Shown here piece by piece: positions 34,847 to 47,485 of a DNA stretch of 64,000 nt; the stretch's first letter is position 1; each line of letters starts with the position of its first letter. Below the pieces are notes generated by a model. It did no database searches. It saw nothing but the letters and a program-made list of their open reading frames with translations, and had not been told where the DNA came from. The position numbers and the translations under genes are program-made. Where the stretch lies: contig JAUIMM010000686.1 in the NCBI GenBank assembly GCA_031769625.1, positions 248,001-312,000 of the forward strand. Reading direction: 5' to 3'. The stretch is from Taudactylus pleione. Its lineage: Eukaryota; Chordata; Amphibia; Anura; Myobatrachidae.

Positions 34847-35932
34847 TGTAGGATATACAGGCAGCAGGTGTTTGAGGTGGAGAGTCCGCTTACTCACGTT
34901 AGTTTGATTAAAACAGTTCTTCAGAAGCAGAGATGGCTGATAGATGTTCTCCTTCTGTTTAACTCTGCTCTGATTAAAACACTTTGAACTAAACACTTAG
35001 AATTCTAAACACTATTGCATCCATTACAGCTTAGCAACCTACAGAACACTAATAAATGTGGTTACCAACATGTCCTCGCTGATTATACCCCCTTCCCCCA
35101 CCTAAGCCCTCCTCCCACAACAAAAGGCACCAATAAAGTCTATACAAACAAATAGTGAGAGGTCAGTATACCAACATTGATTACCAATAAATTCCTGTCT
35201 TCATTTAGATTTGAAACTACGTTTGTAAAGCATAAATTTTTTACCTAGACAATATTTGCAATGCTGTGCTATAGAAATACGAGCCAGCAGCAGCTGATAG
35301 GTGCAGTAGTCAAATTGTCATATTACCTGTGGATTTACAGTGACCTCACTTGGATGTGCTAGTTCTAGCACATACAGTAGTTTCAACTAAAAACATTGTG
35401 ATGTGTATAGCTGACTGCAATCAATATCTGGCCTGAGAGGTTTTTTGTTATCTCCTAGTGGAATAGTCCCCATAGTGATTGAAAAGGGCAGTTTTTCTTT
35501 TCTTTATTACATCCTTTTATTTACTCAAAATGCTTTCCTTGTGTCTGACCTTTATAGCTATGCACACACAAAATACCAAAGAGCTTTACATGAAAAAAAA
35601 AGATGCTGTTTGAAGAAAACAACTAAGCATTGCCATAATAAATCAATATTAAAACTTTTTTAAAGCCTATTCATAAATTTAATTTATCAGTGTATAATTT
35701 TTGTTATCTCTCATTTGTGTCACAGAATATAAAGGTTTGAGGTATACCTACCATATATATAATTTTTATACATACACTGTTTATATTCATGAATAGAACA
35801 TAATTGGAGCTTAAATAAAACTGAAATCATTGATCCCTATCAAACACCTGAATTTTACAGAAATCTCATAGTGAAATAAGTGTAGTCCCCCCATTGCCCG
35901 GTTGGTAAATCGTTTTAAATGTTGCTACTAAT
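34847..35932. other. Intronic DNA, no feature recognised
   Basis: A+T-rich; short frames show no similarity to known proteins. Confidence 0.5.
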
Positions 35933-35933
35933 G

Positions 35934-36243
35934 CTGGGTACACACTACGCGATGTGTACCTCGGACGATATGTTGGCCTGACGGGCCAACATATCGCACC
36001 GCGGGTACATATTGAGCAATGTAATGAAGGACAGAACGATCCCTTGTTCCATCCTCCGTTTCCTGCAGTGGAGTCGCATGTGATATCGTGCAGTTAACTG
36101 TCCAGCGCGGGCGACCGGCTGATATCACAGTCGACCGCGAGAGTGCGCAGATAGTCCGTACACACTATGCGATGCGCACAATCTATAGTTCCAATACGCA
36201 ATGGAACGATAGATCGTTTATTGGATCACATAGTGTGTACCGC
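35934..36243. repeat. Palindrome-rich element with GGTACACACTA ends
   Basis: ctgggtacacactacgcgat faces atcacatagtgtgtaccgcc. An inner hairpin joins atatgttggcctgacgggcc to its complement near 35970-35998, and another pairs gttccaatacgcaatggaac (36187-36206). Probably a Harbinger- or hAT-type short element; no duplication identified. Confidence 0.6.
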
Positions 36244-36280
36244 CTTAACATATGCAGGTTTTGTAACCGTAAAGTTTGTG

Positions 36281-36413
36281 CAGAGTAGCCTAGCCAACCC
36301 GTGGCTATTCAGCTGTTGTGAAACTACAAGTCCCAGCACGCTGATTGATGGGAGGGTTTGCTGGCACATGTAGTTTTACAACAGCTGGAGAGCCACAGGT
36401 TGGCCAGGCCTGG
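36281..36413. repeat. Short hAT-like element, CCTGGCCAACC ends
   Basis: gcctagccaacccgtggct faces agccacaggttggccaggc, and the inner arms agctgttgtgaaactaca and tgtagttttacaacagct pair. 133 bp; no convincing duplication. Confidence 0.65.
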
Positions 36414-37249
36414 TGTAGAGGATCTGCAGCAAGTATAGTGGTGTACAGGAACAAGTTCATGTAATATTTTTTTTTTCACATCTCCAGCAGTTCTTAGTTG
36501 CATCACATAATTATAGCACTGTCCTTCTTCCTTTTCTGCAGGTCATAATCTTAGTTGCAGTAAATTACCATGTATCTGTAAGTTGCATTTTCCTGCTTGT
36601 TTAACAGGATGGGATGCTTTCAGGAGTCAGGAGCTGACTATATTGTATGACCCCATGATCACAGTACACATATCTCTCTCTAGCCTGCTGACGCCTCTGA
36701 ATGAGCACTCATGCTTACTCATAAAACCCATTTGCGGACATTGGCTTATCTGCTGCTATGGTGCCTGGTGACGAGAGAGGCCATAAGTTTAGGAGGCTTT
36801 TGTTCTCTTGTGTGCATGCACATGGTATGGTGACTGCGCAGATATACCCTCTTTGGGCTTCCAGTTATAAATTACCAATTGAGATTCTTGTACATGTGCC
36901 AGCACCCACACATGCTCAGATGAGCAGAACAAGGTTCTCTGAGCAGATGGACCTGTATGACTGCCTCCTCTCCCCACAAATTTTCTATAGGGCCTCATGA
37001 TCACACTCAGGCTTCTGTGTACATCTCACTCTGCTATCTCAAGACTGTTTTCTCTCTTTACAGCATGCCACGCTAGCATCAGCATGTAGTTGTGCGGACA
37101 TCTTACACAGTATGTTGTGGTGGCTTAAGGAAAACAGAAATAACTCTTCAGTCTTGGGTCTTGCCACACACAATCTTTCTTGTAAATACCATGAGTAACC
37201 CTTATATATTATGTCCGTTAAAGAATTGCTCCTTTCTGCTCTGTGCAAA
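36414..37249. other. Intronic DNA, no feature recognised
   Basis: Several open frames of 60-80 codons overlap on both strands here, none with recognisable similarity or splice context. Confidence 0.5.
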
Positions 37250-37254
37250 CTATA

Positions 37255-38190
37255 TTGCTCTCACATCACAAGCAGGTATAGCTTCACTTGTTTTCACGCC
37301 ACCACATAAAAGCTGAAGTAATGCTCCCTACACATCACAAGCAGGCATGGCTTCTCTCGTCCTCTTGCCACCCCACTACTGCAGCCTTGATGCTCACGTA
37401 CACATCACAAGCAGGTATGGCTTCTCTCGTTCTCTTGCCACCACAATACTGCAGCCTTGATGCTCACGTACACATCACAAGCAGGTATGGCTTCTCTCGT
37501 TCTCTTGCCACCACACTACTGCAGCCTTGATGCTCACGTACACATCACAAGCAGGCATGGCTTCTCTCGTTCTCTTGCCACCACACTACTGCAGCCTTGA
37601 TGCTCACGTACACATCACAAGCAGGCATGGCTTCTCTCGTTCTCTTGCCACCCCACTACTGCAGCCTTGATGCTCACGTACACATCACAAGCAGGCATGG
37701 CTTCTCTCGTTCTCTTGCCACCACACTACTGCAGCCTTGATGCTCACGTACACATCACAAGCAGGCATGGCTTCTCTCGTTCTCTTGCCACCCCACTACT
37801 GCAGCCTTGATGCTCACGTACACATCACAAGCAGGCATGGCTTCTCTCGTCCTCTTGCCACCCCACTACTGCAGCCTTGATGCTCACGTACACATCACAA
37901 GCAGGCATGGCTTCTCTCGTCCTCTTGCCACCCCACTACTGCAGCCTTGATGCTCACGTACACATCACAAGCAGGCATGGCTTCTCTCGTAATCTTGCCA
38001 CCACACTACTGCAGCCTTGATGCTCACGTACACATCACAAGCAGGTATGGCTTCTCTCGTCCTCTTGCCACCACACTACTGCAGCCTTGATGCTCACGTA
38101 CACATCACAAGCAGGTATGGCTTCTCTCATAATCTTGCCACCACACTACTGCAGCCATGATGCTCACGTACACATCACAAGCAGGTATGG
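37255..38190. repeat. 70-bp minisatellite, about 13 units
   Basis: The segment gcagccttgatgctcacgta recurs at 37381, 37451, 37521 and then every 70 bp to about 38151. Units differ by a few positions (accac versus acccc; gttctc, gtcctc or gtaatc). A degenerate first unit starts near 37255, and the array stops abruptly within tatggctt. Unit homogeneity is highest in the centre. Confidence 0.95.
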
Positions 38191-39351
38191 CTTGATATGC
38201 TCCCTCTGAAGGGGTGTTATATATGGGAATCTAGTAAAATCTATTTCTTTTAAATGAAGATCCATATTGTGGGCATCTATTTATACAGTATATTTCAAAT
38301 TAAACAAATTGGTAACATAAGCTGACTAACATTTATTACACAAGCTCAACATTTGTGTTTTTTTTTGGGGGGGGGGCTGCAACCATTTTGATCTCATTTT
38401 GATGTTACTATTTTGATCATAGTGAGAGTAAAAAGACAATTCTAGGATAATTAAATTGTGCTGATGGAGCTTTGTTGGTGTTTTTCAATGTTGGGATGGA
38501 GGCAATAATAACAGTAATAAATTCCAATATTGCTTATACAAACTGCAAATACAATATGACAGATATAAACCCAGCATGATTATGAATAAGGTAGTTGTTT
38601 TAATATTAAATGCATACATTACATTCGTCCTCACTACATTTTAAATTATTTCTGGAGGGTTATATTCCAGACTGTATGAAGGTTACAGGATGTACCCTAA
38701 AGCTTCCATACATCAAAGGGTAATTGCATTTCCTTACTGTATTTGTTATTTTGGAGTGATCTTGGTGTGCCTGTTTAAAACGCAATTATAGAACATTATT
38801 TATTAACATTGGGTAGAGCGTGAAAATCTCTAAAATCTCTGTCAAGATCATTATATTGTGGTATAGTGTGCGTGGCTGGCAATAGATTGAAACTAGTTAA
38901 TCCCCTGTAAACCCATGGGTCATATTTTATTTTCTTTTAGCTGGAACCCTGTCAGTAAAAAGTAGTATTCATTAAATATCTGCATTTCTGACACTGAGTA
39001 CCCCATAAACAGATTCTGGGACATCCGTTTAAACCCTGACACCCAGGATTTGTATGGCTGCTGCTACTACTATGTTTGCCCAGATTTAGGAAGGTAAAAT
39101 TTATGGTTAATAAAAATGTTCAGCACTTATGTGCACAATGTCACCACCTTGGTCCTCGTAGCAACTTACACAGGCCAAGCAACAGATGAATCTGGTGAGT
39201 TTGTTGTAATATGTACCTGCCAGCCTTGCAAATGTGCAAGGAAACACTATGTAATTAGGTATCTGTCCTGGGTCCTTTTTGTTCGGTAGGCGTTGTCAGT
39301 AGGGATGGACATCGATGGTCAATGTTTGCTGACCATCAATGTTTTTCGATG
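38191..39351. other. Intronic DNA, no feature recognised
   Basis: Contains a T8-G10 run near 38357-38375 and otherwise A+T-rich sequence without exon or repeat signatures that I can name. Confidence 0.5.
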
Positions 39352-39354
39352 TTA

Positions 39355-39700
39355 GGACCTCATTCAGACACGGTTGCAAGCGCTGAGTGCTTGCACCTGG
39401 GTCGATGTTAAGGCCCTGCGCACGCGCAGCGGTCGCACTGCGTGTGCGCAAGCCCCGGAGCGAGAGAAACTCTCTCGCTCTGGAGCTCCCTACAAAAGGG
39501 CCGGCTGTCGATGTTGATCGACAGCTCGGCCCGTTTTGTAGGCGGGGTGGGGGGATGGCTACACAAACGGAGACGTTCCTAACGGAACGCTTGCCGTTTT
39601 GTGGGCGGCCGCACTGACATTAGCAGTGATGTCAGTGGGGAGTTTCCTGCATCAAATTCTTTCGATGCGATGGTTAGTTACCATTGCATCCGATTCCAAA
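39355..39700 (-). mobile_element. Serial-hairpin element F, reverse orientation, truncated
   Basis: Starts after TTA (39352-39354) with ggacctcattcagacacggt and runs through the stems in the opposite order to A-E: last stem first, then gcgcacgcgcag, gcgagagaaactctctcgct, the gctgtcgatgttgatcgaca stem and the central palindrome at 39612-39637. It fades near 39690 before a Tigger-like fragment, so the far end is missing. The only copy of the six in this orientation. Confidence 0.78.
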
Positions 39701-39744
39701 TCATTCGCAGTCAACCACTGGGCGGATAATTGTACCATTGCTGG

Positions 39745-39860
39745 GGAAGATCATTTTAATAATTTTGTGCATCAAAAAAAGTTTGTGTACATACATGAAA
39801 TTCATTTATGTTTCATATACACCCTATACACACAGCCGGAAGGTTATTTTAACATTCAGG
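39745..39860 (-). repeat. Fragment of the Tigger-type short element
   Basis: On the minus strand this matches the interior of 41048-41486, including the cataaatgaatttcatgtat-like and gtgtgtataggg segments. It joins the truncated end of serial-hairpin element F. Confidence 0.6.
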
Positions 39861-40666
39861 GCCCCTTTTATTAACTTATCTAAATACCAGTGGCATATTT
39901 TATTTAGTACCAGAGTGATGCAAACAAAAATGTCATTGGTATTCATCATTACTTATCTCGCTGGCAAGGTCTAGCGATGTCCTCCTTGTCAGCAGGGTCA
40001 TCCCTTCAGCTGTTGGCAGCCCATCATTGCCAGCAATGGACTTCTATGTCATGCGCATGCGCGATGGTCAGTCTGTACATGACTGTTTATCCCGGTAGGG
40101 ATCCAGCAGTGTCTGGAAGGCTTCGCTGAAGCTGGAAAGGCTGCTGCAGGGGCCCCATTGTCAGTAAACTTTAGATTCCGAGAGTGATGCAGTGACAAAC
40201 AGCTGTAATCTTATATCACTGCTGTTTGTTAAATATTAAAAGGATGACTTAACCCCTTTAGCGAGTTCTAAAAGGGTTATATATTGTTGTTAAATGGGGC
40301 CCACAGTGTTATATTCTCTATAGGCTGTATGTTATGCCCATAAGAGTAATAAACTTTGTTGGAGGGCAAATACCAAATTGTCCTATTCTGGCGATTCTGT
40401 AGTAATGCTGTAAAAAATACATTGCTAAACTGTAGCACAATGTATTAGAAGAACCTGTATACGCTATATTGCTTTTGTCAAAAGCAATTCATCAATATAT
40501 GATAAACTTGGTCATGTTGGCTAAAGTGAGCATACTTTATTCATGGCCATTTCTGGACTGTACAGTAGACTTGGGGGTAAATCTGGAATTCTAAATTGTG
40601 ATGCAATGACTTTATATTGACAGGGACTCTAGTTTTTTTCCATTTGTTATTTTCTTTATAAGTCTT

Positions 40667-40920
40667 GGGGCCCAATGTAATAGGGTGAGAGTTTAGAAAA
40701 TGTGACAGTTTTCTGACACTTTTTAAACTCTGCCAATGTAATAGAGTCAGAGAACAAAGCAACAGAGGAAACTCGCATGTTTTTTAGATTAAAAAAAACC
40801 TCACAATTTAAAATCTCATTCAGATGTTTTCCCATTTTGAAGATAAAACTCGACCAATGTGAGAGATTACTGCTCAACTCTCACATTTCCTAAACTCTCA
40901 CCCTATTACATTTGGCCCCC
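40667..40920. repeat. Short element with long TIRs, GGGCCCAATGTAATAGGG
   Basis: cccaatgtaatagggtgaga faces tctcaccctattacatttgg. The interior repeats the CAATGTAATAGAGT and CCAATGTGAGAG motif at about 60-bp steps. No coding capacity and no clear target duplication. Confidence 0.7.
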
Positions 40921-41047
40921 GGTGTTTTATTTATTTTGTGTTCTGAACAGTTACAAAGTACAGACAAGATTGTTTTGGCTTTGGGCTTTGTAGCAACCCT
41001 GATATGGGAGGGGCTCCAGTTACCTTTAATAGAGTAGGGAGGTAATA

Positions 41048-41486
41048 CAGGTTGAGTCTCCCATATCCAAATATTCCGAAATACGGAATATTCCGAATTC
41101 CGGAATATTTTTAGTATGACTGAGAATGTGAAACCTTTGCTTTCTGATGGTTCAATGTACACAAACTTGTTTTAAAGCACAAATTCATTAAAATACAGTA
41201 TACAATAACCTTCAGGCTGTGTGTATAAGGTGTATATGAAACATAAATGAATTTTATGTATGTACACAAACTTTTTGATGCTCAAAATTATAAAAAATAT
41301 TGTATAAAATGAGCTGCAGGCTGTGTGTATAAGGTGTATATAGAACATAAATGCATTCTGTGTTTAGTTGTGGGTCCTATACCCAAGATATTTAATTATA
41401 GTATGCAAATATTCCAAAATACGGAATAATCCGATATCCAAAATACCCCTGGTCCCGAGCATTTTGGATATGGGAGACTCAACCTG
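41048..41486. mobile_element. Tigger-type non-autonomous element with TA duplication
   Basis: Inverted ends caggttgagtctcccatatc and gatatgggagactcaacctg, flanked by TA on both sides. The subterminal ccaaatattccgaaatacgg is also mirrored. Inside, aggctgtgtgtataaggtgt occurs twice (about 41214 and 41322), an internal duplication of roughly 108 bp. The ends strongly resemble those of pogo/Tigger MER44-type elements known from mammals, by recollection. Confidence 0.82.
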
Positions 41487-41683
41487 TACTTTATTTTTAA
41501 CAGAGCTGCAGGCAAATTACTGAACAATATATTTTATCTTACTGGTTCATGTCTGAACAGTATAGATGAGATTGGTCATCAAACAGTATAATAGTTGCTA
41601 AGGTGCAGCATAATTTGAAATTGCGGGTGCTCCTACATGTGCAAGTGTCAATGTGGGGGTGATAAGACAAGTAGGGGGAGATG

Positions 41684-41830
41684 CACTAAGCCTTGGAGAG
41701 TGATAAAGTACCAAGCAATCACTCCTAACTGTCACGTTTCAAACACAGCCTGTAACATGGCATTTAGATGCTGATTGGTTGGTACTTTATCTCTCTCCAC
41801 TATATCACTCTCCTAGGCATTGTGTCTTGA
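41684..41830. repeat. Short palindromic element, GATAAAGTACCAA family
   Basis: ggagagtgataaagtaccaa faces ttggtactttatctctctcc, with gattggttggtacttt internal. A relative is at 59327-59472 in another CAMKK1 intron. Confidence 0.65.
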
Positions 41831-42121
41831 CGCCATAAATGTATGTATTCCATAGTGCTGGTCTTGTCACTAGATAATAAGTACTTGGGAACACCATCAT
41901 TTGAAAGAGGGGATCTCCCTCAATTAAATTTGAGTGCCCATGAATTTTTGTATCCCAGGGTGCTGTAGCTCTGCCCCACCCCTAGACTCCATTATCTTTC
42001 TGTAGTTGTAGGAGTTATTGCCTGGTGATTACACTGATCATCAGGCAAACATTTCTATGGTTGCCCCCATCTTTTGTAGGTACCAGGGTTGGGGAGCTAT
42101 AGAGACTTAATGTCCCTACGT

Positions 42122-42306
42122 CAGAGGTTCCCAAACGCGGTCCTCAAGGTTCCCCAACAGTTCAGGTTTTAGAGAGATCCATGGTTGAGCACAGGTGACT
42201 TAATTAGTACCTCAGTCAATTTGATTTAATCACCTGTGCTCACCCATGGAGATCTCTAAAACCTGATCTGTTGGGGAGCCTTGAGGACTGTGTCTGGGAA
42301 CCTCTG
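42122..42306. mobile_element. hAT-like element with CAGAGGTTCCCAAAC ends
   Basis: cagaggttcccaaacgcggt faces gtctgggaacctctg; inner gagagatccatggttgagca pairs with its complement. Flanks CCCTACGT and CCCTACTC match at 6 of 8. Confidence 0.72.
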
Positions 42307-45300
42307 CCCTACTCCCGTTCCAAACATCAGTACCAGGAGATCACTTCCCTGGCTACCAGCAACTCCCCCCATCATGATCAGTACTCATTGGTTATTAATT
42401 TAGCATGGGGCCTTTCGCTGTGACTGATGAGTGGGACTTGTCATCTACAATGTTAAGGAATATGTGAGCGATGAGTCTTATCTGATGCTTGAAACAAAAG
42501 TGTTAAAGCATCTTGAATTATGTAAAGTCTGCATAATGTAAAGTGGAGCTTACTAATTACCTGGTCTGCACTGCAATAATACAGAGACAAAGGTTGCGGA
42601 CCAGGCATGTCAGTGACACACCCTCATCACCTTTGGCATCTTCACAAAATTCAGCACCACAGTTGTAACTAATTGAATCAAATCTGTCTTCTGCACTGTA
42701 AGAAACATGCATTCATTCAAATCTTGTTTCATTTGCAGACACTGACACTGCAAAACCATTTGTAGAATTGTGGACCGTAATGGGAATGGCATGTTGGCAA
42801 AGTATAAGTGTTGCATGAAAATCCTACTTACTATCACTATTGGGTTACCTCTTTTTCATTAGAACCTCATTTATATGTTAATTATATCACGAGGCTAGTT
42901 AGGGCCATTGATCGATAGACCGTGCTGCCTATACTGTCCACACATTCTTTAGGTACATACTCGACTGAGAGAAAATGATAGAGAAAGTCTTTGCTGCAGG
43001 AATGGAGCCCCACATCAAATTTGGAATAAGGGCTCAACAACGCTGTTCCAAACTCCCAAGAACCCCTGCGCTTCTCGTCTGATCACTTGTTCAGTCACGC
43101 GAGGCTCACAATTTTTCGGGTAGCCCCCCACGCCCCCGGAAGTGTAGGCAGATCTCCCGCATCCTGCCCACTTTCTAGTGAAGCAGGCAGGATGGGGAGA
43201 TTTAATAGGGAATACATGTAAACATACTAAGGATATAACAAAAAAAGTCTCTAATCTACTGTAGGAAAGCCCTATTCAAGTACAGCACACGCTCCTATTC
43301 TTGCATTTTGGTACAGAATTACTGCACCTTACCCATATGCTCCAAACAGTAAGCAGTCCTAATGTCAGCAAGAACATTGTGCGAAATGGACTTGTCGGCA
43401 TCACAATGTCAAACCTGGTGGTAAAGTGCTAATTAAAACATTTTAACATTGATGCTTTAACTGCATGTTCACATTTAGACAGCTGACAGCGTTAAATGCT
43501 ATAATTAGCATTTTACCAGGGTCTACAGCGTGGAGCCGGGATTATGCTACCGACAAGACCATTGCCCACTATGTTCTTGTCGACTATGACTGCATACCGT
43601 TTGGAAAATATGGATAAGATGCAGTAGTTCTTGTCAACATAATGTACCATCCACACTCCAATCCATCCATGGCCTCCTTTCTGAAGGGATAAAATGTCGC
43701 TCTCCTGTATTACCCATCAACCATCGTATTACATTAAGCCATACACTGGTCTGTATTAAATTGTCATTTGTACAAAATAACCACAAAAGAAGGTAAATGG
43801 CATTTGCACTGCAACGCTATTTTACTACATGGATCAATAACATCAGAAAAGAGTGGAAACCAATTCTACGCGAATTGAATAGCGCCGGGAGGGAGTTGCG
43901 ATCCTTGCTGAATCAAGCCCATTGTCTGTTAATTCCCAGCCTTATTGTTTTTTTTTTTCAATGGTGAAGCACTGTAGAGTTCACTGGTGATGTATAAATG
44001 TATAGAAATATACATAAAAGGCATAGACCATTTTGTCCAAGGTGTTTATCTTTACTATTAATATCTGGTGTCTGTCTCTTAAAGTAAAGATTGTAATTTA
44101 AATGTCCATGGTAACGTTCCTTAGAACCACTAGCGCAGAAATATGTTCTATATGTGAGAGCAGTGATGATGTCAATACAGAATGTAGCAGATTCCATTTA
44201 GTAGCAGTACGGAAAGTTAAGCTCTGTTTAAATACTTTATATCTTTATTGTTAAAGCCAGACAGTTTTTGAAGTGGAAGTGCACAGGCTGTACATGCCTG
44301 TCTGACTGTGCTGACACAGCTTACTTGATTTTGATATATCATTTGGCTTACTGGATGATGTGGGGGTAATACTAAACAGACACTACAGTGGAGCCATATG
44401 GATTGCATTTGCCCTTGAACAGTAATGGGCTTCCCTTCTAATCGAGCATATTACAGCATTGTCTCCTGTAAACTGTTCAGTGCAGCCATCTTTGTGTCTG
44501 CTGGCTGTTTACAGTCCAGCTGTCTTAATATGTCCAGACATTTTTAAAGGGGTATATTAAAGTGGTGCATTCAGTTAAAAGTACAGAAATAAAATAGAAC
44601 ACAAAATATGAATGTATTTTGTTTAAATAAATCTATTTTGCTCAAAGGTATCAAACATATATTTTATTTAGCGCATATTAAATGTGATGTACCATTTCAA
44701 TGCTCCCACCAGTGTGCATTTGGATATTTGTAATTTTGTCAACTGTCCATAATCTCCAAAGATAGTCCCAGGTTTTAAAGATTTGTCCTTGGAAATGTCA
44801 CAATTTTTTCAATATTAAAAAAACGTAATCTAAAATCTCTTATTTCTGTATCTGATTAAGAGATGCACACATTGTGGCCTTGAAAATAAATTCCTATCTT
44901 CTGTAGAGTTGGCGGCATCTATATGCGCATTACGAAAAACCACAAGATCCATTTGCAAAACAGACAAGTGTTCAACTCTAAATCAGCCTCTATATGCTTT
45001 ATTTACCATTGATTCCCATTCTCCTTATAAGTTAATATTTATTAAATAGTAATATTTTGTATCTAGGGAAGTATGATATAATCTAATTCCGCTAACATGA
45101 TGTGGTAGGGATTTTAGTGCTTCCAGCTCTGCCAAATAGCATTGCTTCATTGCAAAGGCTCAGCAGAAAGGCCTTCCTGGAAATCACTTTGCATTATTGG
45201 CAACATTGTACTAGGGTGTGTATAATATATATTATTTTATGCCCGGATGGGTAAATTAATTTTTTCATGGAAATTTCTGAAAAGTGGGCAACGTTGTAAA

Positions 45301-45780
45301 TTATAGCCAAGAAAAAGTAGGAGTTGAAACTGATTATTGCATCTCAATAACCTGACAGCACATTAATGCTGAATAATTGATTATACTACATATTGACAGC
45401 ATATGTGTTGCAGTAACAATGCATGAGAATTTAGAGCAATAAGGTGAAAATTATGTCTTACAGATATCTTAGTATGCTGCACCTAATAACCAGATGGTTT
45501 GTTTCATTGAGTTTTACTAAAAGAAAGAAGAGCTTGCCGTGGGACTCCAAAGACTTCAGTTTGCATATGTAAAACTCATTTTAAATGCGTAACCTGTTAA
45601 AACAGCCATCTGGTAACTCTCCATTATTAGTCAAAATAAACAAATAGTGAAAGCCATCATCCCCTTATTAAGTGAAAGTATGTCTGTTGGTAAAGATGAT
45701 CAGTAAAGAGACATTGACATATGAAATTATTTGACAGTACTCCTGATGTTCTTTACTTTGTTTGTATGTACGTACTTATA
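42307..45780. other. Long intronic stretch, largely unrecognised
   Basis: No exon or transposase was found. Two repeat traces occur: about 43095-43205 resembles the complement of the 2208-2413 element (ttttcgggtagcccccc), and 43890-43920 matches the gctgaatcaggccc-type right end without a left partner. Confidence 0.5.
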
Positions 45781-47400
45781 CAGTGCAGTCAGCAAGTATT
45801 CACAGCGCTTCACTTTTTCCACATTTTGTTATGTTACAGCCTTATTCCAAAATGTAATAAATTCATTTTTGTCCTCAAAATTCTACACACAATACCCCAT
45901 AATGACAACGTGTAAAAAGTGTTTTTGAGATTTTTGCAAATTTAATAAAAAAAAAACTAAGAAATCACATGTACATAAGTATTCACAGCCTTTGCTCAAT
46001 ACTTTGTTGATGCACCTTTGGCAGCAATTACACTCTCAAGTCTTTTTTAATATGATGCCACAAGCTTGGCACACCTATCTTTGGGCAGTTTCTCCCATTC
46101 CTCTTTGCAGCACCTCTCAAGCTCCAACAGGTTGGATGGGAAGCGTCAGTGCACAGGCATTTTCAGATCTCTCCAGAGATGTTCAATCGGATTCAAGTTT
46201 GGGCTCTGGCTGGGCCACTCAAGGACATTCACAGAGTTGTCCTGAAGCCACTCCTTTGATATCTTGGCTGTGTGCTTAGGGTCGTTGTACTGCTGAAAGA
46301 TGAACCGTCTGAGGTCAAGAGCGCTCTGGAGCAGATTTTTATCCAGGATGTCTCTGTACATTGCTGCATTCATCTTTCCCTCTATCCTGACTAGTCTCCC
46401 AGTTCCTGTCGCTGAAAAACATCCCCACAGCATGATGCTGCAACCACCATGCTTCACTGTAGGGATGGTATTGGCCTTGTGATGAGCGGTGGCTGGTTTC
46501 CTCCAAACATAACGCCTGGCATTCACGCCAAAGAGTTCAATCTTTGTCTCATCAGACCAGAGAATTTTGTTTCTCATGGTCTGATAGTCCTTCTAGTGCA
46601 TTTTATTAAACTCCCTTAGGGCTGCAATGTCCTCTTTACTAAGGAGTGGCTTCCATCTGGCCACTCTACCAATACAGGCCTGATTGGTGGATTGCTGCAG
46701 AGATGGAGATGGTTGTCCTTCTGGAAGGTTCTCCTCTCTCCACAGAGGAATGCTGTAGCTCTGACAGAGTGACCATTGGTTTCTCGGCCACCTCCCTGAC
46801 TAGGGCCCTTCTCCACTCTAGGAAGAGTCCTGGTGGTTCTTAACTTCTTCCATTTACGGATGATGCAGGCCACTGTACTCATTAGGACCTTCAAAGCAGC
46901 AGATATTTTTCTGTACCCTTCCCCCCCTCCCCCCCAGATTTGTGCCTCAAGACAATCCTGTTTCGGAGGTCTATCGACAATTTCTTGGACTTCATGCTTG
47001 GTTTGTGCTCTGACATGCACTGTCGAGTGTGGGACCTATATAGAAATGTGTATGCCTTTCAAAATCATGTCCAGTCAACTGAATTTACCACAGGTGGACT
47101 CCAATTGTGCTGTAGGAACATCTCAAGGATGATCAGTGGAAACAGGGTGCTCCTGAGCTCAATTTTGAGCTTCATGGCAAAGGCAGTGAATACTTATGTA
47201 CATGTGATTTCTTAGGTTTTTTTTTTTATTATTTATTACATTTGCAAAAATCTAAAAAAAACTTTTTACACGTTGTCATTATGGGGTATTGTGTGTAGAA
47301 TTTTGAGGACAAAAATGAATTTATTCCATTTTGGAATAAGGCTGTAACATAACAAAATGTGGAAAAGGTTAAGCACGGTGAATACTTTATAGATGCACTG
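45781..47400 (-). mobile_element. Near-complete Tc1-like transposon (1620 bp)
   Basis: Both ends are present: cagtgcagtcagcaagtatt at the left, and the right end, reverse-complemented, reads cagtgcatctataaagtatt. Both continue into a shared ttttccacattttgttatgt block. TA flanks both sides (45779-45780, 47401-47402). The transposase is encoded on the minus strand and is broken. The length and ends match active-type Tc1 elements, so this is a relatively young insertion in the intron. Confidence 0.92.
46146..47020 (-). pseudogene. Tc1-like transposase, frameshifted, second catalytic Asp lost
   Basis: The N-terminal frame (47020 to 46616) shows a helix-turn-helix region ending GEGYRKISAALKVLMSTV and ACIIRKWKK, as in Tc1 paired-like DNA-binding domains. 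After a frame change near 46600-46620, the catalytic part reads [14 protein letters not shown] (first Asp), [37 protein letters not shown] and [15 protein letters not shown] (Glu). The conserved QDNDPKHTA motif here reads [10 protein letters not shown], so Tyr replaces the second catalytic Asp. A stop soon after LKMPVH removes about 40 C-terminal residues relative to the family. Any one of these changes would abolish activity. Confidence 0.9.
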
Positions 47401-47443
47401 TATATGTATATATAATATGTGGGTGCGTGTGTGTATATGTATG

Positions 47444-47482
<39 letters not shown>
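47401..47482. repeat. (TA)n/(TG)n microsatellite adjoining the Tc1 right end
   Basis: Alternating TA and TG run directly after the Tc1 terminus. The element probably inserted at the edge of a pre-existing TA tract. Confidence 0.9.

Positions 47483-47485
<3 letters not shown>

Noticed and set aside
37255..38190. CRISPR-like regular array
   Set aside because: The units are contiguous 70-bp tandem copies without unique spacers, in a vertebrate intron. It is a minisatellite.
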